Positions 52,811-62,697 of a stretch of DNA of 64,000 nucleotides are shown here, piece by piece (position 1 is the first letter of the stretch; every line of letters begins with the position of its first letter). The notes under the pieces are model-generated. The model saw only the letters and a list, made by a program, of their open reading frames with translations, did no database searches and was not told where the DNA came from. The stretch is from JBFJKD01 sp038106145. Its GTDB lineage: Bacteria; Pseudomonadota; Gammaproteobacteria; Pseudomonadales; Porticoccaceae. The stretch covers positions 62,001-126,000 of the forward strand of contig JAYODD010000002.1 in assembly GCA_038106145.1 (NCBI GenBank), read 5' to 3'. The position numbers and the translations under genes were made by a program.

Positions 52811-53569
52811 ATGCTGGAGTATCCGCTCTATACATTGGTCGTTCTGGCCCTGGTGTTGATTGCCAGCGCAGTTAAAATTCTGCGCGAGTACGAACGGGGC
52901 GTCGTGTTCCTGCTGGGCCGCTTCTGGAAGGTCAAGGGTCCCGGTTTCATTATCATCGTACCTGGCATTCAACAAATGGTGCGCGTGGATTTGCGCACCG
53001 TGGTGATGGATGTGCCGAGCCAGGATGTGATCTCGCGGGACAACGTGTCGGTGCAGGTCAATGCCGTGGTGTACTTTCGCGTGGTTGATCCTGAGAAGGC
53101 AATTATTCAGGTGGAGGATTTTTATATGGCGACCAGCCAGTTGGCGCAGACCACGTTGCGCTCGGTGCTCGGTCAACACGAGCTGGATGAAATGCTGGCG
53201 GAGCGGGACAAGCTCAATGTCGATATTCAGACCATACTGGATCAACAAACCGATGCCTGGGGTATCAAAGTCATTAATGTGGAAATCAAGCACGTCGATT
53301 TAAACGAAAGTATGGTGCGCGCCATCGCCAAGCAGGCGGAGGCGGAACGTACCCGGCGCGCCAAGGTAATTCACGCTGAAGGTGAAATGCAGGCATCGGA
53401 AAAGTTGCTGGATGCGGCGCGGACACTTGCACAGCAACCGGAGGCGCTGCAATTACGCTACTTGCAAACCCTGACAGAGATTGCGGGAGAGCGCTCCAAT
53501 ACCATTGTTTTTCCGTTGCCCATCGACTTTATGAAAAAATTTATTCGCGCAGGTAGCGAGACGCAATGA
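52811..53569 (+). CDS. Slipin (stomatin-like SPFH protein)
   Basis: 252 aa. An N-terminal membrane hairpin is followed by an SPFH/Band 7 domain (ILREYERGVVFLLGRFWKVKGPGFIIIVPGI) and an Ala/Glu-rich coiled segment ending ITEIAGERSNTIVFPLPID, the classical bacterial stomatin terminus. It probably forms membrane rings or microdomains and is paired with the preceding NfeD protease. Its stop overlaps the start of the next gene by four bases. Confidence 0.95.
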   Translation: MLEYPLYTLVVLALVLIASAVKILREYERGVVFLLGRFWKVKGPGFIIIVPGIQQMVRVDLRTVVMDVPSQDVISRDNVSVQVNAVVYFRVVDPEKAIIQVEDFYMATSQLAQTTLRSVLGQHELDEMLAERDKLNVDIQTILDQQTDAWGIKVINVEIKHVDLNESMVRAIAKQAEAERTRRAKVIHAEGEMQASEKLLDAARTLAQQPEALQLRYLQTLTEIAGERSNTIVFPLPIDFMKKFIRAGSETQ

Positions 53570-54189
53570 ACGAACACATCAGGGGTTTGGTTGATCGTAT
53601 ACGCCTGCTGGAAACGGAGCTGCAGGACGCGTTTCGTGAACAGGAGAAAAAATTTCGCTACCACGTAGAGGGTACGCGCGTTCGGTTCGAGCAGCAGGTG
53701 CGCGAAACCCATCGCGAAATGAAAATGCGCTGGGGGGAATGGTTTGGACATAGCCGCCCGCTGAATATTGTTTCCGCGCCGATTATTTACGGCATGATCG
53801 TGCCGTTAGCGCTGCTCGATTTGAGCGTTACGCTATACCAACACATTTGCTTTCGCCTGTATGGCATTCCGCGTGTTAAAAGAGCCGATTACGTCATTAT
53901 GGATCGCCATCGACTGGCGTACCTGAACGCGTTTGAAAAGCTGAACTGCGCGTATTGTAGCTACGGCAACGGTGTAATTGCCTATGCGCGGGAAATTGCC
54001 TCACGTACGGAACAGTACTGGTGTCCGATCAAAAATGCGCGAAGGGTAAAGGGCGCCCACCCACGCTACGATACGTTTGTACCCTATGGCGACGCGGAGC
54101 AGCTACACGAAAAGGTGCTGGAGTTCCGCCAGCGGCTGGCGGGTGAAGCGGATTCGGAAAACGATGCTGAAAAACCCCGTGATTCTTAA
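53566..54189 (+). CDS. Conserved membrane protein linked to slipin
   Basis: 207 aa. An N-terminal coiled coil (LLETELQDAFREQEKKFRYH), one or two membrane helices around 70-95, and a conserved C-terminal motif with NCAYCSYGNGVIAY and REIASRTEQYWCPIK, four cysteines that could bind metal. I recognise it as a conserved hypothetical family, function unknown. The ATGA overlap with slipin suggests co-expression. Confidence 0.8.
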   Translation: MNEHIRGLVDRIRLLETELQDAFREQEKKFRYHVEGTRVRFEQQVRETHREMKMRWGEWFGHSRPLNIVSAPIIYGMIVPLALLDLSVTLYQHICFRLYGIPRVKRADYVIMDRHRLAYLNAFEKLNCAYCSYGNGVIAYAREIASRTEQYWCPIKNARRVKGAHPRYDTFVPYGDAEQLHEKVLEFRQRLAGEADSENDAEKPRDS

Positions 54190-54279
54190 ATGATGTCGCG
54201 ATGAATTCCTCGTGCCTGTGACGTCAACAGATAAACCGGTGTAGAATCTTTGCTGACGATTTTATCCGGAGCCAGTGAC

Positions 54280-56253
54280 GTGTCTGCAAAAAACAGTTTT
54301 AAGGTGAGAGCGGAACTCGAGGTTGGCGGCGCCTGTTACCAGTACTATCGCCTGCCCACGCTGGTGGAACAGGGTTTTTCCGCCGTGTCCCGCCTGCCCT
54401 ACAGTTTAAAAGTGTTGCTGGAAAATTTGTTGCGTTTTGAAGATGGCAACACGGTGACCCGGGAACATATTCTGGCGTTGGCCAATCGCGACAAAAACAC
54501 CGGGGAACAGGAAATCGCCTTTCGCCCAGCGCGGGTGCTGATGCAGGATTTTACCGGTGTGCCCGGAGTGGTGGATCTGGCGGCAATGCGCGACGCACTC
54601 GCGCGTCGCGGTGTCGACCCCGCACTGGTCAACCCCCTGACTCAGGTGGATCTGGTGATTGATCACTCGGTGATGGTGGATAAGTTTGCCGATGCGTCCG
54701 CCTACCGGGAAAACGTCGCCATAGAAATGCGGCGCAATCGGGAACGCTATCAGTTTTTGCGTTGGGGTCAGAGTGCTTTCGCCAATTTTCGCGTGGTGCC
54801 CCCGGGCACCGGAATCTGTCACCAGGTCAACCTCGAGTATCTGGCCAGGGGCGTGTGGACGTCCGAGGTCGATGGCGAACTGCTGGCATATCCGGATTCC
54901 CTTGTCGGCACGGATAGCCACACCACGATGATTAACGGTCTTGGCGTCCTCGGTTGGGGCGTGGGGGGTATTGAAGCCGAAGCGGCGATGTTGGGGCAGC
55001 CAATTTCCATGCTGATCCCGGAGGTGGTTGGTTTTCGGTTGCAGGGTGCTTTGACGGAGGGGGTAACTGCCACCGATCTGGTATTGACCATTGTGCAGAT
55101 GTTACGCAAACACGGCGTCGTCGGGAAATTCGTCGAGTTTTTCGGGTCTGGACTCGACAGCTTGCCCCTCGCCGACCGCGCCACCATCGCTAATATGGCG
55201 CCGGAGTACGGTGCGACATGCGGATTCTTTACGTTTGACCAGGAAACCCTCAATTACTTGCGCCTGTCTGGCCGGGACGATCAAACCACCGCGCTGGTAG
55301 AAGCTTACGCAAAAACCCAGGGTTTGTGGCGGGATGATACGGTCGAGCCTGATTACAGCGTCTCCCTGACGTTGGATCTCGGTACGGTGACTCCCAGTGT
55401 GGCCGGCCCGAAACGCCCGCAGGACCGGGTGCCGCTGGCGGGTCTGGGCAAGGCCATGGACGAAATGATCGCCCTGCGCGGACGCACCGTTGCCGCGGAA
55501 GTGCCAGTGGCTGGAACGGCGCACGGTTTACGGGATGGCGATGTGGTGATCGCTGCGATCACATCCTGTACCAACACCTCCAACCCGGCGGTGATGATGG
55601 CAGCGGGATTGGTGGCCAAAAAGGCGGTGGAGCAAGGGCTGACGCGCAGACCCTGGGTTAAGCCGTCGCTGGCGCCGGGTTCCAAAGTGGTGACTGATTA
55701 TCTGGCCAAGGCCGGCTTGCAGTCGTATCTGGATCAGTTGGGATTTAACCTGGTGGGCTATGGTTGCACCACCTGTATCGGTAACTCGGGACCGCTGGCC
55801 ACCGAGTTGGAACAGGCCATACAGGCCGGTGATCTGACGGTATCTGCGGTGCTGTCGGGCAATCGAAATTTTGAGGGACGTATTCACCCGGAGGTGCGGG
55901 CAAACTGGTTGGCCTCGCCGCCGCTGGTGGTGGTATTTGCCCTCGCGGGTACCACGCGCCTTGATTTGTCGGTGGACCCAGTGGGCGTTAACCCTCGGGG
56001 TGAGCCTGTTTATTTGCGGGATATCTGGCCAAGTAATCAGGAAATTGCCGCGGCGGTTGCCCAGGTGGATCGGGACATGTTTCGCCATCAGTACGCCGAC
56101 GTATTCACCGGCGATGACCAGTGGCGGGCACTGCCAGTGCCAGAGGGCAACACCTATACCTGGGATGAAACCTCCACCTATATTCGCAACCCACCGTTTT
56201 TTGACGAACAAGGGGGTGATTCCACCAGCCCTGTCTCGGGGGCGCGCCTGTAG
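54280..56253 (+). CDS. acnA: Aconitate hydratase, domains 1-3, ended by an in-frame TAG
   Basis: 657 aa to the stop. AcnA converts citrate to isocitrate in the TCA cycle. It carries DSHTTM, the [4Fe-4S] ligands Cys430 (TSCTNTSN), Cys496 and Cys499 (CTTC) and the third domain. The GTG at 54280 has GGAG upstream. The TAG at 56251-56253 lies just before LGDSVTTDHISPAG, the linker to domain 4, and reading continues in the same frame for 226 codons. A full protein would be about 884 aa, AcnA's usual size, if TAG were CAG (Gln). Possible explanations are a sequencing error, a nonsense mutation or readthrough. The part after the stop is listed separately. Confidence 0.85.
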   Translation: MSAKNSFKVRAELEVGGACYQYYRLPTLVEQGFSAVSRLPYSLKVLLENLLRFEDGNTVTREHILALANRDKNTGEQEIAFRPARVLMQDFTGVPGVVDLAAMRDALARRGVDPALVNPLTQVDLVIDHSVMVDKFADASAYRENVAIEMRRNRERYQFLRWGQSAFANFRVVPPGTGICHQVNLEYLARGVWTSEVDGELLAYPDSLVGTDSHTTMINGLGVLGWGVGGIEAEAAMLGQPISMLIPEVVGFRLQGALTEGVTATDLVLTIVQMLRKHGVVGKFVEFFGSGLDSLPLADRATIANMAPEYGATCGFFTFDQETLNYLRLSGRDDQTTALVEAYAKTQGLWRDDTVEPDYSVSLTLDLGTVTPSVAGPKRPQDRVPLAGLGKAMDEMIALRGRTVAAEVPVAGTAHGLRDGDVVIAAITSCTNTSNPAVMMAAGLVAKKAVEQGLTRRPWVKPSLAPGSKVVTDYLAKAGLQSYLDQLGFNLVGYGCTTCIGNSGPLATELEQAIQAGDLTVSAVLSGNRNFEGRIHPEVRANWLASPPLVVVFALAGTTRLDLSVDPVGVNPRGEPVYLRDIWPSNQEIAAAVAQVDRDMFRHQYADVFTGDDQWRALPVPEGNTYTWDETSTYIRNPPFFDEQGGDSTSPVSGARL

Positions 56254-56934
56254 GCCCGGTTGGGGGATTCGGTGACCACCGACCATATCTCGCCCGCAGG
56301 CGACATTGATGGTGACAGTCCGGCGGGGCGCTACCTGCAGGAGCGCGGTGTCGATGTGGCAGATTTTAATTCCTACGGTTCGCGGCGCGGCAATCACGAA
56401 GTCATGATGCGCGGCACCTTCGCCAATGTGCGCCTGCGCAACGAACTGGTACCGGGGGTGGAAGGCGGTTACACGCGCAGGGTCGGCGGTGAACAGATGT
56501 CGATCTACGATGCGGCCATGGCTTATCAACGGGACGGCGTGCCTCTGGTGGTTATTGCGGGTAAGGAATACGGCACCGGTTCCAGCCGCGACTGGGCGGC
56601 AAAGGGCACTCGTCTGCTCGGCGTGCGCGCAGTTATCGCCGAAAGTTTCGAGCGCATTCATCGCTCCAATTTAATCGGTATGGGGGTGTTGCCGCTGCAA
56701 TTTACCGACGGACAGACCCGGACCAGCCTGGGACTGGATGGCAGCGAACGTTTTCATCTCGAAGGGCTGACCGGACTCGTGCCCGGGGGGCTGGTGCGCA
56801 TGATCGTGGAACGCAGCGACGGTAAGCGGGAAAACTGCTCACTGTTGTGCCGCATCGATACGGATAACGAACTAAGCTATTACAGAAGCGGAGGTATTCT
56901 GCACTTCGTGCTTGGGCAATTGTCGGATCGTTAG
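56254..56934 (+). CDS. acnA: Aconitate hydratase, domain 4 (after the in-frame TAG)
   Basis: About 226 residues in the same frame as the upstream part. GDSVTTDHISPAG opens the swivel domain; EYGTGSSRDWAAKG and the C-terminal FTDGQTRTSLGLDG hold substrate-binding residues. The first candidate start for a separate protein is a TTG at 56260 without a clear ribosome site. Homologous dehydratases such as LeuC/LeuD are naturally split at this position, so a two-chain enzyme is possible. Whether it is expressed alone is unknown. Confidence 0.75.
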   Translation, partial: ARLGDSVTTDHISPAGDIDGDSPAGRYLQERGVDVADFNSYGSRRGNHEVMMRGTFANVRLRNELVPGVEGGYTRRVGGEQMSIYDAAMAYQRDGVPLVVIAGKEYGTGSSRDWAAKGTRLLGVRAVIAESFERIHRSNLIGMGVLPLQFTDGQTRTSLGLDGSERFHLEGLTGLVPGGLVRMIVERSDGKRENCSLLCRIDTDNELSYYRSGGILHFVLGQLSDR

Positions 56935-56987
56935 CGACTCTGGGTAGCACTCTGTGCGCCGGGCCCGCGGGTGGTGTGGATCGAAGC

Positions 56988-58382
56988 ATGGACAAATTTC
57001 GGCGGGAAAGCGATAGTCTGGGTGGTGTGGATATTCCGGTAGACGCGCTGTGGGGCGCGCAGACGCAACGCGCTGTGCAAAATTTCCAGATTGGCGAACA
57101 GCGTTTTTCAGCGGAATTTATTCACGACTTTGCCCTGGTAAAGAAGGTCTGCGCGCTCGCCAATCGGGCCCTGGGTCAACTACCCGAGGAACTGTGCGAG
57201 CTTATCTGCAAGGTCTGTGACGAAATTATTGCCGGCCAGCACGACCACCAGTTTCCGCTGGTAATCTGGCAAACGGGCAGTGGCACCCAGACCAATATGA
57301 ACCTTAATGAAGTGATCGCCAACCGCGGTAACGAACTGGCCGGTAGTGGCCGGGGCGCGGGCGCGCCACTGCACCCCAACGATCATGTGAATCGTTCTCA
57401 GTCTTCTAACGACGTCTTTCCCACGGTGATGCATGTCACCGCGGCACGCGGACTACGCGATGGGTTATTGCCAGCATTACTTCATCTCGAAACGGCGTTG
57501 CAGGACAAGAGCCGGGAATTTCACGATCTGATCAAGACCGGTCGCACCCATTTAATGGATGCCACCCCCATCACCCTCGGCCAGGAGTTTGGCGGCTATG
57601 GGGCCCAGTTAGCCTATGCCCGCGCCGCGTTGCGGGACCTGTTACCTGCGTTGCACACCATTGCGCTGGGCGGCAGCGCGGTGGGCACCGGGCTAAATAC
57701 GCCGCCGGGCTGGAGTCAAAAGGTAGCTGAGATTCTAAGCGCGTTGGCCGGTGGTGAGTTTGCCAGCGCCGAGAATAAATTTATGGCGCTGGCGGCGCAC
57801 GACGTACTGGTGGATTTACACGGGCGACTGCGCTTGCTGGCCAGCGCGCTGCTCAAGATCGCCAACGATATTCGTCTACTGGGGAGCGGCCCGCGCTGCG
57901 GGTTCGGCGAATTGCGCCTGCCCGCCAACGAACCGGGCAGTTCGATTATGCCCGGCAAGGTCAATCCGACGCAGGCCGAGGCGCTGACCATGGTCGCGGT
58001 GCAGGTGCTGGGAAACGATGTTACGGTCGGCCTTGCCGGTTCCCAGGGTCACCTCGAACTCAACGTCTACAAACCCGTGCTGATTCACAATGTCCTGCAA
58101 TCCTTACGTTTATTGACCGACGCCATGCGCAGTTTTGCGGATCATTGCGTGGTGGGTATACAGGCCAACGGTGAGCAATTGCAGCGCGCCATGGAGCGTT
58201 CACTGATGCTGGTGACTGCCCTGAATCCGGTGCTTGGCTACGATCGGGCCGCGGCCATCGCCAGGCTCGCCTGGGAGCAGGGCCTGACCTTACGGCAGGC
58301 GGCAATTAACTCCGGGTATATCAGCGCGGAGGAGTTTGATCGACACGTCAATCCGTTGCACATGCTTGGCCGCGGAGACTGA
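56988..58382 (+). CDS. fumC: Class II fumarate hydratase
   Basis: 464 aa, iron-free fumarase of the TCA cycle, converting fumarate to malate. The signature GSSIMPGKVNPTQAEA with its catalytic loop is complete. TGRTHLMDATPITLGQEFGGY supplies the active-site Thr-His. The ATG at 56988 gives the usual family length; a GTG four codons upstream is an alternative. It lies 53 bp after aconitase, so the two TCA genes may be co-transcribed. Confidence 0.95.
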   Translation: MDKFRRESDSLGGVDIPVDALWGAQTQRAVQNFQIGEQRFSAEFIHDFALVKKVCALANRALGQLPEELCELICKVCDEIIAGQHDHQFPLVIWQTGSGTQTNMNLNEVIANRGNELAGSGRGAGAPLHPNDHVNRSQSSNDVFPTVMHVTAARGLRDGLLPALLHLETALQDKSREFHDLIKTGRTHLMDATPITLGQEFGGYGAQLAYARAALRDLLPALHTIALGGSAVGTGLNTPPGWSQKVAEILSALAGGEFASAENKFMALAAHDVLVDLHGRLRLLASALLKIANDIRLLGSGPRCGFGELRLPANEPGSSIMPGKVNPTQAEALTMVAVQVLGNDVTVGLAGSQGHLELNVYKPVLIHNVLQSLRLLTDAMRSFADHCVVGIQANGEQLQRAMERSLMLVTALNPVLGYDRAAAIARLAWEQGLTLRQAAINSGYISAEEFDRHVNPLHMLGRGD

Positions 58383-58642
58383 GACCCGGCTCCGCACGCT
58401 GGCCAGGTTGCTTGTCTTGCAATCGGCGGGTGCCCGGACCATAATAACTATAAAATATAAACTTATTCTTAAGTGATATATTGATGGTGTGTTTCCGGAT
58501 ACCTGAGTAATCGTTTGGGGTCAGGTTTTGCGAGTACAAGTACCTGTTGATCTGCGGCGCGTGTACCACCGGCTCCCCCAGAGCAGCGGGAGTTCGCGGT
58601 CGGCAGGCCCTGGAGTCCCCACCACCGTGGCTGGAGAAACAA

Positions 58643-60388
58643 ATGGGGGTTAAACCGACGCCGACGGTTGCCGCGCTGGTTCGCAGCTGGCTGCCGCTGC
58701 TGTCCGATGTGGGTAACCGCTCCCGCGGCGAAGTGGTGCAGGACATTCTGGCGGGCACTATCACCGCGATTTTGCTGGTACCCCAGGCTTTGGCGTACGG
58801 GTTGTTGGCCGGATTACCGCCAGAAGTGGGGCTGTATGCCAGTGTTATTCCCCCGATAATTTACGCCTTCACCGGCACCAGCCGCGCCCTCGCGGTGGGG
58901 CCGGTGGCGGTCGCCGCGGTCATGGTCGCCGCCGCATTGACCCCCTATGCCGATGGCGATCCGCAAAAATATTTGACCGGCGCGCTGATTCTGTCGGCCC
59001 TGTGTGGCGGAATTTTGCTGGTGATGGGCCTGCTGCGTCTCGGCTGGCTCACCCACTTTATCAGTCATCCCGTGCTGTCGGGTTTCACCACCGGTGCCGC
59101 GATTTTTATCGTCGGTACCCAACTCGCTCCGTTGACTGGCATTGGGGTAGCGCGGGATGCGGGCTTTGTGGAAATTATCAGCACGTTGCTTTCTGGTGTC
59201 GCTTCCTTCAATGGGGCGACCGCTACGTTTGGTGCGGTGGCGGTACTGCTGCTGTTGCTCGCCCGTCGCCCCCTGGTAGTGGCTTTGGGGAAAATGGGCC
59301 TCAGCCCTGCGTCCGCGGCGATTATCGGGCGTACCGCGCCGCTGATACTGGTGGTAGTGGCCATTGCGGTGGCAGTCGTGCTGGATGCCAAAACCCAGTG
59401 GCAAGTGGCAGTGGTGGGCAGCGTACCCCAGGGCTTACCGGCAATATCCCTGGGTTTTCTGGCCGAACCCGGTTGGTTGACTCTGTTGCCATCCGCCGCT
59501 CTGATTGCGGTGATTGGCTACGTGGAAAGTATTTCCGTGGCCAAGGTACTGGCCTTTCGTCGTCAGCAAAAAATTAATCCCGACACTGAATTTAGAGCGC
59601 TCGGTTTAACCAATCTGGCCGCCGCTTGCGCCGGGGCAATGCCGGTGGCCGGGGGCTTTTCACGTTCCATGGTTAACTACGATGCCGGCGCAAATACCCA
59701 GTTGGCGGCAATTGTGACGGCCTGTTGGGTTGGTCTGGCGACGTTTATGTTTACCGGCATGCTGGCGGATTTGCCCAAAGCGGTGCTGGCCGCCATTATC
59801 GTGGTTGCGGTGTGGCAATTAATTGATATCAAAGGGCTGCGACACACCTGGCGCTATGATCGGGGCGATGGTATCGCTCAGACGGTGACCTTACTGGGTG
59901 TTCTGGCGCTGGGTATAGAACAGGGTCTGTTAATCGGCGTGGGACTGGCCATGCTGCTGTTTCTGTATCGCACCAGTCGCCCCCATATCGCGGTGGTGGG
60001 GCGCATTGCCGGTACCGAGCACTTTCGCAACGTCCTGCGCCATCAGGTGGAAACCTGGCCGCATGTCCTGCTGGTGCGGGTAGACGAGAATATTTATTTT
60101 GCCAACACGCCGCGGGTGGAGTCCATCTTGCTGGACCTGGTCGTCGATCAGAAACAGTTAACCGATGTGGTGCTGGTATTTTCTGGCGTTGCTTATGTGG
60201 ATGCCAGCGCCCTGGAAATGCTGGAAGAATTTGAAAGCGCGTTGGCGAACCGGAATATTCGCCTGCATCTCGCCGAGGTCAAAGGGCCGGTTCTCGATCG
60301 TTTAAAGCACACCCGGTTGCTGGCGCGTCTCGGCGCCAGTCGCGTGCACTTGTCCACCCAGCGGGCGGTCGCGGCGGTCACGCCATAA
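58643..60388 (+). CDS. SulP-family anion transporter with STAS domain
   Basis: 581 aa. About twelve membrane helices with the SulP motif PQALAYGLLAGLPPEVGLYASVIPPIIYAFTGTS in short form, then GGFSRSMVNYDAGANT and, C-terminally (about 450-575), a STAS domain. It imports sulfate, bicarbonate or a related anion with a cation. GGAGAAACAA precedes the ATG. Preceded by a 260-bp AT-richer spacer likely holding its promoter. Confidence 0.92.
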   Translation: MGVKPTPTVAALVRSWLPLLSDVGNRSRGEVVQDILAGTITAILLVPQALAYGLLAGLPPEVGLYASVIPPIIYAFTGTSRALAVGPVAVAAVMVAAALTPYADGDPQKYLTGALILSALCGGILLVMGLLRLGWLTHFISHPVLSGFTTGAAIFIVGTQLAPLTGIGVARDAGFVEIISTLLSGVASFNGATATFGAVAVLLLLLARRPLVVALGKMGLSPASAAIIGRTAPLILVVVAIAVAVVLDAKTQWQVAVVGSVPQGLPAISLGFLAEPGWLTLLPSAALIAVIGYVESISVAKVLAFRRQQKINPDTEFRALGLTNLAAACAGAMPVAGGFSRSMVNYDAGANTQLAAIVTACWVGLATFMFTGMLADLPKAVLAAIIVVAVWQLIDIKGLRHTWRYDRGDGIAQTVTLLGVLALGIEQGLLIGVGLAMLLFLYRTSRPHIAVVGRIAGTEHFRNVLRHQVETWPHVLLVRVDENIYFANTPRVESILLDLVVDQKQLTDVVLVFSGVAYVDASALEMLEEFESALANRNIRLHLAEVKGPVLDRLKHTRLLARLGASRVHLSTQRAVAAVTP

Positions 60389-60440
60389 AGTTTGCGTAAC
60401 ACAATACTTTTTGACGCTGGATTTGTCCGCTTCAACGAGA

Positions 60441-62465
60441 TTAATCGAGCAGATGTCTCAGGGCGGCCAACGACGCGCGGCCTTTTTCTTTGCGCTCTTG
60501 CGTGGACAGCACTTCGCCAAATCCTTCCCGCACTATATCTGCTGCTGGTAGTTCGTCGAGAAAACGACTCGGCGTGGTTTCGACGACCTCGCCGAAGTGG
60601 CGACGCTTCGCGGCGAGGGTGATGGTAAGCGTTGCGCGGGCGCGAGTGATACCGACATAGGCGAGCCGCCGCTCTTCTTCGATGTCGCCGCTATCGATGC
60701 TGTTGCGGTGGGGCAATAAATTTTCTTCCATGCCGATCAGAAATACATGGTGAAATTCCAGGCCCTTGGCCGCGTGCAACGTCATCAGCTGAACTTTGTC
60801 GTCAGCGGATTCTTCACTGTGTCGATCCAGTAGATCCCGCAGCACCAGTTTGCCAATGGCCCTCTCGATACCCTGTTGTGCGTCGCCATCCTCCAGGGTG
60901 TCACTGTCGCGCAACGTCTTGCCCAGTTGTTCGATTAACAGGCGCACATTCTTCATGCGGTTTTCCGCTGCTGCCGCGCTGGCGGCATTCTGGTGTAGCC
61001 AGGCTTCGTAACCCATATCGTCCAGCATCTCATGCAGTGCATTGACGGAATCCATCTGGTAGCAATTGCGAACCACCTTGTCAAACCAGGTTTTGAATTG
61101 CCGCAGGCGTTGTAGATTGGGCGCAGGGACGTCGCTTTCCAGGCCGAGTTCGTCAATCGCGGCAAACAGGGAGATCTGCCGGCGGGTCGCGTACTCCCCC
61201 AGTTTTTCCAGGGTAGTGTGTCCGATCTGGCGGCGCGGTGTGTTGATAATGCGCAGGAACGCGTTATCGTCGGCGGGATTCACCAGCAGGCGCAGGTAGG
61301 CCATGATGTCCTTGATTTCGGCGCGGGAAAAAAATGACGTGCCGCCGCTGATGGCGTAGGGAATTCCCTGGCTCTGCAATTTCATTTCGAGGAGCCTGGC
61401 CTGGTGATTGCCGCGGTATAAAACGGCAAAATCGCGAAAATGGCAGCCGCGGCGCAAGCGCTGTTCGATAATGTCGTTGACGACTCGTTCCATTTCCACC
61501 TCTTCGTTCTGGCAGCGCACCACACGAATGGGTTCTCCTTCGCCCAGATCGCTCCACAGGGACTTGCTGATGACGTGTTCGTTGTTGGCAATGAGCTGGT
61601 TCGCGACGCGCAAAATTTTTGCGGTGGACCGGTAATTTTGCTCCAGCTTGACCACATCAATATCGGCAAAGTCCCGTTGTAACTGCGTCAGGTTTTCCGG
61701 GCGTGCTCCACGCCAGGCGTAAATCGATTGGTCGTCGTCGCCCACTACCGTAAAGCGTTGGTGGCTGCCGGTCAGCAGTTTGACCAGCTCGTACTGCGCG
61801 AGGTTGGTGTCCTGGTATTCGTCCACCAGCAGATAGCGTATCCGTCGCTGCCAGCTCAGCAGCAGGTCACCATTGTGGCGTAGCGCCAGCACCGGAAGCA
61901 GAATCAGATCGTCGAAATCCACCGCGTTGTAAGCTTTTAGTGCGCGTTGGTAATGGGCATAGACAGCGGCGATGGTTTGCTGTTCGTTGTCTGCGGCAAG
62001 GGATAGCGCCTGTGCCGGATCGAGGAGTGCATTTTTCCACTGAGAAATTTGCTGTTGCACCAGGTTTACGTAGTCCGCATCGAAATCTGATTCGCGCAGC
62101 ATCAGTTCCTGCAGCACGCTACGGGCGTCGTCCGCATCAAATATGGAAAAGCCCGATTTAAAACCCAGACGTTTAATTTCCCGCCGTAAAATGGTCAGGC
62201 CGAGTAAATGGAAGGTCGATACCGTCAGGCCCCTGGCCGCGGGCCCGCTGAGCAGTCGGGCGACCCGTGCTTTCATTTCCCGCGCTGCCTTGTTGGTGAA
62301 GGTCACCGCGACGACATGTTTGGCGGGAATGCCGCACTCCATCACCAGATAGGCGATTTTGCGTGCGATGACACTGGTTTTACCGCTACCGGCGCCAGCC
62401 AGTACCAGTAACGGGCCATTGCCATGGCGAATGGCGCGTTGTTGTTCGGGATTGGGATGAATCAC
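60441..62465 (-). CDS. rep: ATP-dependent DNA helicase Rep
   Basis: 674 aa, superfamily 1A helicase with 3'-5' polarity, acts at stalled forks. Walker A GAGSGKT near 25, DEYQDTN (motif II), GDDDQSIYAWRGA (motif III), QNYRST (motif IV) and LMTLHAAKGLEF (motif V), VGITRAR (VI). Length and motif order fit Rep rather than UvrD. The start is GTG at 62465. Convergent with the SulP gene. Confidence 0.95.
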   Translation of the reverse strand: MIHPNPEQQRAIRHGNGPLLVLAGAGSGKTSVIARKIAYLVMECGIPAKHVVAVTFTNKAAREMKARVARLLSGPAARGLTVSTFHLLGLTILRREIKRLGFKSGFSIFDADDARSVLQELMLRESDFDADYVNLVQQQISQWKNALLDPAQALSLAADNEQQTIAAVYAHYQRALKAYNAVDFDDLILLPVLALRHNGDLLLSWQRRIRYLLVDEYQDTNLAQYELVKLLTGSHQRFTVVGDDDQSIYAWRGARPENLTQLQRDFADIDVVKLEQNYRSTAKILRVANQLIANNEHVISKSLWSDLGEGEPIRVVRCQNEEVEMERVVNDIIEQRLRRGCHFRDFAVLYRGNHQARLLEMKLQSQGIPYAISGGTSFFSRAEIKDIMAYLRLLVNPADDNAFLRIINTPRRQIGHTTLEKLGEYATRRQISLFAAIDELGLESDVPAPNLQRLRQFKTWFDKVVRNCYQMDSVNALHEMLDDMGYEAWLHQNAASAAAAENRMKNVRLLIEQLGKTLRDSDTLEDGDAQQGIERAIGKLVLRDLLDRHSEESADDKVQLMTLHAAKGLEFHHVFLIGMEENLLPHRNSIDSGDIEEERRLAYVGITRARATLTITLAAKRRHFGEVVETTPSRFLDELPAADIVREGFGEVLSTQERKEKGRASLAALRHLLD

Positions 62466-62697
62466 GGCAGGCTATCTTTTTTTCGAGGCGCGATTGTAGC
62501 AGGGTTGCGGTGTGGAGCGGTGTGTTTTGATTGGGTGGACAGCAATTGCAGGATTCGGTGCGTGCACTGGCATCTATTACATCCCATGTTATGCTTGAAC
62601 TTTATAGGCGGACGGCCATTTGCCATCGCCACCGTTTTGCAGAACGCTAATGTGGCAGGCTACGGAAATTTCAGGTACGGCAATACGGGACATGTTT

